Source: Paramarasmius palmivorus
Lineage: Eukaryota; Basidiomycota; Agaricomycetes; Agaricales; Marasmiaceae
Direction of reading: 5' to 3'
DNA: 64,000 nucleotides
NCBI GenBank assembly: GCA_037176845.1
Contig: JAYKXP010000120.1
Span: forward strand, 1-64,000
Position 1 is the stretch's first letter. Each line of letters starts with the position of its first letter. The notes beneath the pieces are model-generated. The model ran no database searches. It was not told where the DNA came from and saw only the letters and a program-made list of their open reading frames with translations. Shown here piece after piece: positions 23,764 through 33,828 of this stretch. The position numbers were made by a program, and so were the translations under genes.

Positions 23764-25986
23764 AGTGGCTCCCCTCAGACTCAGGCCTCCTCGCCGGGTA
23801 ACTCCTGAGTCATCTCGACATTTCCCTGAGACTCTACTGAGTCATCTTCGTCTTGGCTATCCATTTCCCCAGGGTCGACGAAATCTACCATTCCATCCAT
23901 CCCAATGCTCCAGTATGGCTCGTCTGACTCTTCGTCTTGTACATAAGCCATCCTAGCCATTACAGCCCTGTCTGGACAGTTTGCCATGAAGTGTCCCTGA
24001 CGACCACAAATAAGGCAGGCTTTAGCTGCACGCCTACAGTTCATCTCCTCTTGAGACACCCCTGCCACCCTAAATGTGGTCTGACAAGTCGTCATTTGTT
24101 GAGTGGTTGGCTTTTGGTTAGCCGGAGAAGGTAGTCCTACAACTGTGGTCTTCTTCTGTTCCTCTACTTGCTGAACCATATCATTTGCACGTCTGGCTGG
24201 CGCAGAAGTTGTCTCTTTGCGGTTATAATCCTCATGCGTATATCCTGAAAAACGCGACGTGCTTGTCTGAGGAGTCATTCTGTTTGGGTTGGACCAAAAA
24301 AACTGAAAGGGAGACGACATTTCAGACTGCAGAAAGGTTTGTTCAGTTGCATCCATACTCCTAAGCATCGCGACCAGTCCCTCGTATGTTTCGGGTAACT
24401 GGCTGGCCAACATGAGTCTTCCTCTGAAGTGTTCGTTGATGTGTGTGAGGAGGTGATGGTGTAGAGTGATGGTGTCATAGCCGGTGTCCACTGCAGCTTC
24501 AGCAAAATGAAGGTAGAAGTCTCAAAAGGATTCCTTCTCCTTTTGTTTGGTGTTACCAATTTTAACCCGAGCCATAAGGGCTTCATTCTCATGGCCAAAC
24601 ATTTTTGCAATTGTCTCAAGGAACGTATTCCAGTCTTCAAGTTCAGGAACATAATCGCCCTTGACCTTGCGTTCTACTAATACCCGATAAGCTGCTAGGG
24701 CTTTTCCCGTGAAGTAAGAACTGGTCATAGCAATTCTACGATCAGAATTGGCGTATGTGTATGGCTTGGCGTGTATGATGTTGTAGATGGTTGAAATGAA
24801 TGGTCTCCATTGATCTCTGGAGTCTCCTGAGAACGGTTCCGGCTTGCGAATGTCAATTTTGGACTCAGCAGCTATTTTGGCATTGATTTCCTTCTCCAAC
24901 TGTGTTCATCGTTGTTCTTCTTGACGTTCTTCCTTGTCTGTAGAAGAAGACTCATCAACAGCCGGTCTTAACTTCCTCTCCTTTTTCCTTCTGGATGGAA
25001 TTACTGGGGGAGGATCCTTTGGACAGTTTGGCTCATTGTCTGAAGAAGGATCTGACCCATCTGGATCACCAGGCAGTGCTGCTGTAGTTCAGGTAATGTT
25101 GGGGTCAGTAACTGACCTCTCAACATCAGTTTCATAACCAGCACTTCCAGGAGTTGCAGAAGCTAATGTATGGGCTCCCTGATTAGCCGGTGGTGCGCTT
25201 GGTGATTGAAGAAGAGTGTTGGAGCTCTGTCCAGGGTTAATCCATTGAGAAAAGGAGTCTGAAGTAGACTGAATTGAAGGAGTTTGCATAGTCGCAGTTG
25301 ATGGACGTGAAGAAATTTGTGTGGAGGTCAAATGAGGAGGAACATCTCTGCCTTCCAACTCTTTTAGTCTCTCAGCATCTTCTTTTCTCCTTTTCAACTT
25401 CTCTAAGAGTACAGCTGCTTTTGTCTTCCTGCCTGCCTTAACCATCTCTCTTTCTTCCTTATGGTTCTTAGGCAGTCAAAAGGCATATCTGGACGGTGTA
25501 GAAGTCATTGTTTCCGTCATGTAAGAGGGCTGTACTTCAGGATGAGTTGGTGGCTGGGACTCTGGAGGAACTGATTCCTTTGGGGCTTCGTCTGCTTTTG
25601 GAACATTTTTGTCACACCAGTCCTTTCGTTGCTCAGAACGTGGTTTCTTGTCCAAGGAGGTGGCATGTGAAGAGGGTCCTGCTATTGGTTCTTCTTTAAC
25701 CGGAAAGCCTGGTATAGGTTTGTAGTCAACTGTCTGAAGTGCCCAGTGGACAGATTGGCTATGACTCGTTGTAGTCAGGGGTACTGTGGTAGGTGGATCT
25801 GCAAAATAGGGCTCTCTTGTGATTGGGGTTATTGTAGGAGATGGAATTCGGCTTTCAACGATTGCAGGAGAAGATGTTTGGGGAAGGCTAGCAGAGGCTG
25901 GCCCATTACTTGTGGGGGGACTCTGATTCTGGGTCCATTGGACAAGGTTTGAAATCAGTTGACTCAGAAGTTCACTTCATGTCTCC

Positions 25987-26297
25987 TGTTGGAATTCTAG
26001 AACGATCTATACTTACATATGCATGCCACATCTTAGAATATCTCTTGACCCACTCGTATTGTTTTGTTTAACCCACTTACTTACAAAAGCCACACAAAGC
26101 CACAGTTATTTCTATCGTGTCTATACTTGTACTTTTAGGTTTATCTTTCATCCTCACTCATGTATAAAACCTAGACAGAAAACCCTACAATAATCATAGA
26201 GTTGTATTCTCTCTCAACCCCACTGGTCATCTGCTATTGTTTATATCGTGCTTTCTGCGCTATCACTGCTAACAGAGTTCAATCTAAAACTCTGACA
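25987..26297 (+). repeat. 5' LTR of the non-autonomous copia element
   Basis: 311 bp, followed directly by the primer site. It differs from the 3' copy at about nine positions, including CG/CA and CGTG/CACG pairs that point to CpG decay. Confidence 0.92.
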
Positions 26298-26312
26298 GGT
26301 TATGGGCCCCGG
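26298..26312 (+). other. Primer-binding site GGTTATGGGCCCCGG
   Basis: The sequence directly after the LTR is complementary to an initiator-tRNA anticodon arm (anticodon CAU), the site used by Drosophila copia and yeast Ty5 through half-tRNA priming. The same 15-mer follows the LTR of the 46-kb copia element. Confidence 0.75.
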
Positions 26313-26481
26313 TCTATAAACCTTAGCCGAACCAGAGTAATACCGATTTCATATTGGTATAGTGGCGAGTTTGGGACGCTGTAATATCCCCAAGGAACAA
26401 AGAACCAAGATCATACATCGATTGGCAAGCAGGGATGCCAGAATATCCCCTACCCAAAGTAAAGGACTATTGGACTAGTGT

Positions 26482-28310
26482 ATGTCCAATAGAGGTAGCC
26501 GTTATCAATCCAGAAGCAGTACCCCAGTATCAGGAATTTTCAATCCAGAACAAATATTACGAGGATCTAGGAACCCTAGCAGGAATCCTAGCAGGACACC
26601 TACACCAGTAGGAAGTAGAACAGGCAGTCCATTGGGACAGCAACAGAGCATATCATCACATCCATCGAGGAATCCATCGCGTATACCTTCTAGGAGACAG
26701 AGTCCAGTTGGAGGATTGCACATGCCACCAGCATCTTCTGCACAACCCACACAACTCCGAACAGATTTAATCTGTTTTGATTGTCCACATCAATTTGAAA
26801 TCGACAAACTTCGAGATCAATATGCAGATTATACCGACTTAAAGTGGTATCATTGTGCAGAACAACATCAGCTTCACAGGAAGAAACTGTTGAAGAAGAT
26901 ACAGAACTTGTTGAAAAGTTTGAAAGAGGATTTGGATTCGGTGAAGAATGCGATAAAGAAGAACAGGACCTAGAAAAGGAACAAGAGCAGGATAAAGAAG
27001 ACTCAGAACAGGAATCAGAAGCTGATACTGATGAACCTGTATCTGAAGAAGACAAAGGAACACCTGCTGAAGAAGAGAAGGACGATCAACCAGAATTGCC
27101 CAGCATAAGTCCCAAACCCAAACCGAGAACACCATCTCCCAAGAAACCACCACCAAAGGAAGAATCATTTGATTCAGACGAAGAAGAAGATAACATGTCT
27201 AAAGCAGTCAAAGCATTTGCCGAGTGTACCAAATTAAAGGACGATGGTTCAAACTGGGGCATGTGGGCAATGCGTGTAGAACGTGCAGCAAAGTCAATAG
27301 GGTATGGGAAGTACCTGACTACTGCAGAAGAAGGAGACACAGATGCCGATCTCATGAATGCAATCATTGGAAAATTGCCAGACACTATTCTTCGAAGATA
27401 TTGAAATGCGGAGACATCACAAGAATTATGGACAGGATTAAAGAAGGATTACAACACAAAGAATCCTTTGACAGAAGCACACCTGGAACGCAAGCTATAC
27501 AATCTATCTTGCAATGACATTGGCAAAGTCAATGAACATATTGACGAACTCCTCAATATCCGAAATGAACTCACATCACAAAACATCACTATTTCGGATG
27601 ATCAGTTCAAGAATGCATTAATTGTATCAGTTCCCCAATCATTGAATTCAACAATTACAGCTGTCATGACCGTATACAGTGAATCAAACAAGGATTTAAC
27701 TGTTGACAAGCTGATTGCTGCTATTCGAGCCGAAGCAAATGGACAAACAATGTGCCGAGGAAAAGTCAAGAGGGAGGAAGCCAATTATTCCTGAGATCAT
27801 TCCAATAATAGAGGCTGAGGATTTAATAACCGAGGAAGAGGCCAGAGATTTAATGATTGTCAGGGCGGAGATAGAGATTGCAAAGAGATCACATGTTTCA
27901 GATGCCAAGGAAAAGGGCATATCACCGCAAAATGTAGTTCAAAGCTGAAATCCAGGAAATCAGACGATGATTCTGAGGATAAAGAGAAGTCCAAGCAAGC
28001 TAAAGATAGCCAATCATGGCAGAAAGGAAAAGAGAAGGCCAGCAGTACCAAGGAAAGTGCTGTCAAAGCCATGGAAGACGAAATATGGGAAGAAGGCACA
28101 TGGTTAGCCAGGGAAATCCGAGCAGTGGAACAGTATAATCCACCGAAAGAATGGTTTTACGATGAAGAATTCGGAAAGACCAAGGAAACTGAAGAGAAAT
28201 CCGAGGAAGAAACAGCATACATGGCTGTGGAAATGCACACCACGATGGCCACAATGGTTGATTTACAGAACCCGATTGATAGCAAAGCCATCATACACAG
28301 AGAAGATTGA
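26482..28310 (+). pseudogene. Copia gag (UBN2-type) with CCHC knuckle
   Basis: The first frame (26482-26973) is a Ser/Arg/Pro-rich N-terminus. A Glu-rich frame follows (26844-27404) and leads into the gag core SNWGMWAMRVERAAKSIGY and KLPDTILRRY. The core goes on at 27,460-27,775 (LYNLSCNDIGKVNEHIDEL, VPQSLNSTITAVMTVY). A zinc knuckle CFRCQGKGHITAKC lies near 27,893-27,935. Frame changes and a TGA after RRY interrupt it, so it is decayed although recognisable throughout. Confidence 0.82.
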
Positions 28311-28466
28311 GTGGATTCTCAACAAGACGAAGCAGAACAGTTCCAAGACTGTCAGCAAAACCCCTATAAAAGCAAAGAGGAATATTGAGAACCAGCATCA
28401 CCAGTACTCATCCCATCTGCCACTGTCACAGCAACCTCATCTCCCAACTCATCTCTTAACATCGAC

Positions 28467-29783
28467 ATGTACAACAACGAGAACAGCTGGAAAGGTTACT
28501 ACGAAAGTGAATGTTGGCCATGCAACCCCGTCATCAACTGCACCCTCAAAGGTGAACTTAGTAGCGACAAGTTTGCCGGATTTTCATGCTATGTCAACCC
28601 CATTTGCAAAGCCAGTACTTGCCACACACCCAAGACAGGTGATCGCACCGTCATTGGAGTAGTACAGACCGTCAGCGATTTCATGGACGAAGGATCTGAG
28701 CACGTCACCCTCGACCATAGGGTATGCCGATTGTGTTACAACAGCACCAATCATACCTTTATGGGGGAGAAGGTCATTAGCAGGTGGTTGATCGAAGAGC
28801 CAGGCAAGAAGGAACACGTAGATGTTGCCGCCGCCTATAATGATATTTGGGCACAAGCAAAGGAAGAGAAGGACAGTGCAAATATGGCTACAGAGAAGTA
28901 CGAGGAGGAGGAAGGAGTAGTCAAATTTGTATTTGACAGTGCCACATCCTCACACATGACTCCCTACCGGAATGGTATCACTGAGCACCAGACCATCATT
29001 CACCGACCCATTGGCACACCTGAAGGAACCACATTTGCTGTGGAGAAAGGCAATTGTACTGTGTACACCACCAACAATTTCCAGTGGCACACCATTGTAC
29101 TCGCTGACTGTCTACTCGTCCCCAAATTCAGACACATGTTGGTATCTATCAGTAAACTTACCGAGGACAGTTACAAAGTTATTTTCAGTGGCGACAACAT
29201 CAGGATTCACAAAGGTTGGGAATGCATTTTGGATATACCGAAGAAAGACGGTATCTATGCAGTGGAGGCTATAGAACACAAGCCAGGAGATCCTTTCCCG
29301 AGCCTAGTCGAAGCCAATTCACCTGACATGCCAGCACTCATATCACTTCCTACCACTCCAGAACCGGATCAGATCCCACTCGTCGAGGGGGAGCAAAAAT
29401 CCAAATTTGAAGCTGACATCGACAACGTCACCCAAGAAATTGACGAGATGGATCTAGATGGAAAAGGTTTAGGCACAATCAATTGGAAAATCAACAAGAT
29501 CATTACAAAGATTGATGAGATGCAGATCAACAACAGAGATACATTGGTTAGAGGTGAACATAGAAGAGTCAGATTCCAGGAAGCTATTCAAACTGGAAAA
29601 AAGGATCTTATCACAGGACAATCATCAGGCACCAGGACAGTAAAGAAACCGTGGGTATCCAATCACACCAACGACGACAACACTCACAACTATAGGAACA
29701 TAAAGAAGAATCACAACGAGTCCAGACTCCGCCGGATCAAACATTGCAACCTCCATGGAGAATACTTCGACAATCTGGATTAG
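28467..29783 (+). CDS. Copia protease-like ORF, no downstream pol
   Basis: This open frame of 438 codons has a Cys-rich N-terminal part (CWPCNP, CYVNPICKASTC, CRLCYNS). At residue about 157 comes FDSATSSHMTP, which aligns with the copia protease site where D-(S/T)-G-A is normal, so the glycine is missing. The following region (VLADCLLVPKFRHMLVSISKL) is the usual stretch after the copia protease. The frame then ends in a charged tail and stops 45 bp before the 3' LTR with no integrase or RT. As the longest open frame in an otherwise broken element, it may have been kept by selection, or may simply be young. Confidence 0.7.
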   Translation: MYNNENSWKGYYESECWPCNPVINCTLKGELSSDKFAGFSCYVNPICKASTCHTPKTGDRTVIGVVQTVSDFMDEGSEHVTLDHRVCRLCYNSTNHTFMGEKVISRWLIEEPGKKEHVDVAAAYNDIWAQAKEEKDSANMATEKYEEEEGVVKFVFDSATSSHMTPYRNGITEHQTIIHRPIGTPEGTTFAVEKGNCTVYTTNNFQWHTIVLADCLLVPKFRHMLVSISKLTEDSYKVIFSGDNIRIHKGWECILDIPKKDGIYAVEAIEHKPGDPFPSLVEANSPDMPALISLPTTPEPDQIPLVEGEQKSKFEADIDNVTQEIDEMDLDGKGLGTINWKINKIITKIDEMQINNRDTLVRGEHRRVRFQEAIQTGKKDLITGQSSGTRTVKKPWVSNHTNDDNTHNYRNIKKNHNESRLRRIKHCNLHGEYFDNLD

Positions 29784-29815
29784 AGTCAAACCTCAGATCA
29801 TTCCATAATCCAAGG

Positions 29816-29827
29816 TTTGAGGGGGAG
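29816..29827 (+). other. Polypurine tract of the copia element
   Basis: TTTGAGGGGGAG stands directly before the 3' LTR (TGTTGG). It supports the plus orientation. Confidence 0.8.
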
Positions 29828-30138
29828 TGTTGGAATTCTAGAACGATCTATACTTACATATGCATGCCACATCTTAGAATATCTCTTGACCCGCTCATAT
29901 TGTTTTGTTTAACTCACTTAGTTACAAAAGCCACACAAAGCCACAGTTCTTTCTATCACGTCTATACTTGTACTTTTAGGTTTATCTTTCATCCTCACTC
30001 ATGTATAAAACCTAGACAGAAAACCCTACAATAATCATAGAGTTGTATTCTCTCTCAACCCCACTGGTCATCTGCTATTGTTTATATCGTGCTTTCTGCG
30101 CTATCGCTGCTAACAGAGTTCAATCTAAAACTCTGACA
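29828..30138 (+). repeat. 3' LTR of the non-autonomous copia element
   Basis: 311 bp, about 97% identical to the 5' LTR by eye, followed by the TCTCC duplication. Confidence 0.92.
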
Positions 30139-32091
30139 TCTCCTCATCCCAGTCCTGTGCCATATTAATGAGTTCTTCTATAGTAGGTGCTGCATCAAGC
30201 AAGGATTTGGTAGAAGACTCAAACTGCATTTCCAGTTTATCATAGGCAGATTTCTGCCTGCTCCTGAGCCTCTTTCTGGCACAATTTGGCTAGACTGTCA
30301 TCACTTCCCTTGGGGGGACCCATGTACACCTCTTCTCGGTTAACCTGCTCCTCTACGGAACCTTCGTCTGACACCATATGTACAGAGGCAGGTTTCCCAT
30401 GCTGTTCTGGTCTTTCTACCATTCTGGCAGGTGGTGTTGGGGACGTAACAGTGATACTCAGTTGTGCAGGGCTTAGTCCCAACCCAATAGCCAACGCATG
30501 CGGCTGGAAGATAGGCGTACGATAGATGTTTCCAGAAGGGGGCCCAGTATTGAACGGAGTTCTTGGTGGGCTGATGGAACCATCATCAATTCTTCTTCAT
30601 TTCTGCCATTGACATTCAGTTAAGCCGGTTCTGGCCGAAGTGCTAGATGTTGGTCTATCAGAAAATGTGTTGTCTCTGGATAATGTTGATCCTCGGACAG
30701 AAGTGGGTGATAAGGGTTCTGGTGCTGTGGGACGATCATATGGATCGATGTTCCACGTATCGGACTGAGGAGAGTCAGTTTCAAACATGTACTCCCTCAA
30801 CTGTAAATCGTTGGTAAGAGCACTGTAACATTCCTTGAATTGTGCCCAAAGGTTTCTGTCATGGATCAGACGTAGTTGAACATCCAGGGGGAGTTGATTA
30901 TAGGGAGTCCACCTAACTCTATCAAACATTCTTGCCCAAGATGCTGGTGTAGAATGTTCACGAGTTTGATACCTGAGATCATTCAGGACATCTTGACAAA
31001 GATAGAAAAATTGTCAGAGATTAGTCCCTTGATTGGTTATGGGATTGGGGGTAGCCTCATGGTCCGGTGCAGACATGGCTTCAACTACTTCCCCAATAGG
31101 TGTACTGAGATCAATCAAAGTTGATCCTCGTGCTGGGTGTGAGACCAGCTGACCTGGTGTGAGCATCTGGGGTGCCTCATGGTCCTGGACCCTTGATGAA
31201 TGAAATGGACGATTGACAGGTGCAGCTTCTTGTTGTGTTGCAAAGATGCTAGGGCTTTCTGGGGCTGTTGCATGTGCTCGTGCAGGAACAGATAGCTGAC
31301 TGGGTTCTGCACGATGAGAACTGCCTTGTTCTGACGTGTTTGGACCAACATCGGCTAACCCAGGAGGCTGGGGAACCGTAAGAGGCAAGGTTCCAAAAAG
31401 ACTTGGCTCCTCTGCTCTGAGTTGCCTCAATCTGTCTTGCCTCTGTTTCTCAGCCTCTTTTCGTTGTAAATGGAATGGGTATGGTGAGCTATGCAATAGA
31501 CCCACCTGTCCAGTCTGCATCTGTAAGGGTTGACTGAAACTAGTCCTTGCAGGATACCCGGGAACTGTTCCAAAGGAATATGGGGTGGGACCATAACTGG
31601 GTGGTAATGATTCAGGAATTGGGGTTTGAAAACCGCCATATGGAAATCCGTAAGGTACAGGGGCTTGACCGTATGGCTGATAATGGAACAGTTGCGGAAG
31701 ATAATAACTGCTGCCCATACTGTTAGCCAATGGTGGTCCAGGTGGTACCTGGTTAGCCGGTGGCATGCCAAACGCGTGTGCAGCTTCTCCTTGCACATTT
31801 GGGGTCCATAACAGATTTCCCAATGGAGAATTCATGGGTAAATTCGGTCCATACAGTGGTGCTGGATGCAAATTCATGAATCCTGGTGCTTGCCAAGAAG
31901 CACGCGGCCAAGATGGGTCCCAATTGTTGAACAGTTGTTGGACAATGAAGTCGGGATGTTGGGAAACATCTTCCATGTTAGAGATGTTAGCCGGTTTAGG
32001 TGGTACGCGAGATGGGTCACTCTGTGCAACCGTGGTTATGTTTTGGGGAACATTGCTTGTGTTGTCAGACGACATGGATGATAGTAAGCAG

Positions 32092-32105
32092 GTAGTCTTG
32101 GAATT
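32092..32105 (-). other. Self-priming primer-binding site of the chromovirus
   Basis: In plus orientation the sequence is GTAGTCTTGGAATT. Its exact reverse complement AATTCCAAGACTAC occurs inside the LTR at 32361-32374. The minus-strand RNA would start near 32,375, so its first bases could fold back onto this site one base inside the LTR. Tf1/sushi elements prime themselves this way instead of using a tRNA. No tRNA-like TGG primer site is present. Confidence 0.75.
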
Positions 32106-32106
32106 C

Positions 32107-32566
32107 TGTAAAGACCTGGACCAAAATGGATAGGATAAGATGAAAGGAAATAGAGAACAGAGAGACTGGACCATTTACAGCCTGTCTAGACTATTGTTGG
32201 GGTCACTGACAACACCAACAAAGCCAAATTGAACACTGTGAAGCACTAGGAAGACTATATCGCTAGGCGATTTGAACGAATGTAGCCGGAGGTGAAGGAG
32301 ATAAACACGGTGAGCGCTGGAGATAACCATACGAATGTAGGCTTAAGAGGTAAAAGTGTTAATTCCAAGACTACTGATATAGATACAAGTACATCGTTTA
32401 AATACTGAAAAGAGTGTTTGTACAAAACAAATGGCTGTAAATATCATATATATACAACAACAAAGCTTAAGCGAAGATGTTATCATGCTGGCAATATGAT
32501 GGTTTTTGGCTATGTTGAATACCCTAATTGATGAAAAAGATTGTGAGGCACTCTATGGTCCTTACA
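32107..32566 (-). repeat. 5' LTR of the chromovirus
   Basis: 460 bp with TG...CA ends. A TATA-like TATTTAAA (minus strand, 32404-32397) stands 29 bases upstream of the inferred start AGTAGTCTTGG, good spacing for a core promoter. It is followed by the right GTTTC duplication. Confidence 0.93.
32375..32404 (-). promoter_or_regulatory. LTR core promoter of the chromovirus
   Basis: A TATTTAAA box lies at 32404-32397 with an inferred transcription start near 32,375, the point where self-complementarity to the primer site begins. The start is inferred from spacing and from the complementarity, not seen directly. Confidence 0.55.
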
Positions 32567-32571
32567 GTTTC
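32567..32571. repeat. Target-site duplication GTTTC, right copy
   Basis: It matches 12243-12247. Confidence 0.85.
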
Positions 32572-33007
32572 TTCATGTTTATTTCCTCTTCCTAGATTGA
32601 CCTTAGAGTTCCAATAAGCTCAGAATGGCCCCAAAACACTTCTGGGACCTTCCTGGCACATTTTTGACCATTGTACCTACCATATTTAGCTAATTATGTA
32701 ATCACATTTCACTTTTTTCATGCAAAAAAAAACCGATGTGAAGTTACACCTTAGTGATGGGTACCAACAGGTAGCTATGAGCTATAGCAATCATTCTGTG
32801 ATGTTCTCAAGGTGAAAGAAAGCATTGTGGGTTTACAGTGTGAGGTTTTTGCGATGCCATCAAATTTCCTGGATTGGAGTGCTGCAAGGTGACTTCCAGC
32901 ACTGTACTGTTTTGAGTAGATTGTCCCCACTAGAACTGAATCAACAATGTGTGTGCAAGCAGGAAACCAACTGACTCTCCAATGGTTAATCTGGGCCTCT
33001 CTATGTT

Positions 33008-33295
33008 GTGAGGGTACTAGAACAAAATTGCTGAAAAACAGTTGTTTTGACACTAATTGTTGTGTTCAGAATCACACTAGTACATCATACTAAGTACTAT
33101 ATGGACTTGGTATCACTGCTAGGAACCTAGTAGTGCACATATGATGAGAAATAAGATGAGCATGCACATAGACATTGACGTTGTTGTTAGCCCTATATTA
33201 TTGTGCTAGGATATGTGTTGAAACCTGTAGACCATATCTATACTCTATTACCAGGCTGGGACTTTACAAGGACATGCTACTGTACATGGTAGACT
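33008..33295 (+). repeat. Direct repeat, copy 1
   Basis: It starts GTGAGGGTACTAG and matches 33553-33828 closely. The core from TTTTGACACTAATTG to GTGCTAGGATATG is nearly identical. Function unknown; probably part of a transposon-derived repeat. Confidence 0.75.
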
Positions 33296-33552
33296 ATCAG
33301 ATGAGAACAAAATAAACTATGATAATGTAACTAAAGGTGCAGAATGGGTGTATAGTAAAAGGTGGGAATGTTGGGGAGTATTGGTGGCTACTGGGGTATT
33401 GAAGTTGCTCCAAGGTGAATGTGCAGCAGGCGTTAAGATGTGAACTTTGAGTTGAAAGGAATAGGAACCGGACTTAGTTGTGTGGTGACAAAGTCAAGGA
33501 GAGTAATGTAGAACCCCATACAGAGTGTTGATAAGAACATTAATGGAGGTGG

Positions 33553-33828
33553 TGTGAGGGTACCAGAACGAAATTGCTGAAAACCAGTCGTTTTGACACT
33601 AATTGTTGTGTTCAGAATCACACTAGTACATCATACTAAGTACTATATGGACTTGGTATCACTGCTAGGAACCTAGTAGTGCACATATGATGAGAAATAA
33701 GATGAGCATGCACATAGACATTGACGTTGTTGTTAGCCCTATATTATTGTGCTAGGATATGCATCGAAACCTGTAGACCTTATCTATACTCTATTATCAG
33801 GCTGAAACCTTACGAGGACTACTGTACA
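33553..33828 (+). repeat. Direct repeat, copy 2
   Basis: Second copy, offset about 545 bp from the first. Differences such as GTGTTG against GCATCG fit CpG decay. Confidence 0.75.

Larger units (their letters stand above)
25987..30138 (+). mobile_element. Non-autonomous Ty1/copia element (gag-protease only)
   Basis: This 4,152-bp plus-strand element has 311-bp LTRs (TGTTGGAATTC...CTCTGACA), a TCTCC target duplication (25982-25986 and 30139-30143), a primer site and a polypurine tract. It encodes gag and a protease-like region but no integrase, RT or RNase H, so it would depend on another element's enzymes. It sits inside the gag of the chromovirus and is therefore younger than that insertion. 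Confidence 0.93.
23781..32075 (-). pseudogene. Chromovirus gag, unusually long, split by a copia element
   Basis: The frame opens at ATG 32075-32073, 31 bases inside the 5' LTR. It runs Pro/Gln-rich (residues about 1-350), through 30929-30597 and 30494-30240 in the same frame, changes frame once near 30,245, and continues past the copia insertion to 23,781. The retrotransposon gag domain is at 24,899-24,290 (RKPEPFSGDSRDQWRPFI), and a CCHC knuckle CLICGRQGHFMANC sits near 23,975-24,016. Without the insertion it spans roughly 1,380 codons, far more than usual for Ty3/gypsy gag. Stops at 31014, 30597, about 25,975, 25,471, 25,089, 24,908 and 24,522 are TGA, each where arginine would fit. Confidence 0.82.
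12248..32566 (-). mobile_element. Chromovirus-type Ty3/gypsy LTR retrotransposon, 20.3 kb with nested insertions
   Basis: The element has 458/460-bp LTRs (TGTAAAG...TTACA), a 5-bp target duplication, a polypurine tract and a primer site, all in minus orientation. Gene order on the minus strand is gag, protease, reverse transcriptase, RNase H, integrase, chromodomain, which is the order of Ty3/gypsy chromoviruses. About 7.9 kb is later insertion: a copia element at 25987-30138, a 1.8-kb element at 20012-21827 and about 1.9 kb at 15288-17170. A gene on the plus strand fills the space between pol and the 3' LTR. The element is dead: most of its premature stops are TGA where CGA is expected, and pol also has frameshifts. 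Confidence 0.95.
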
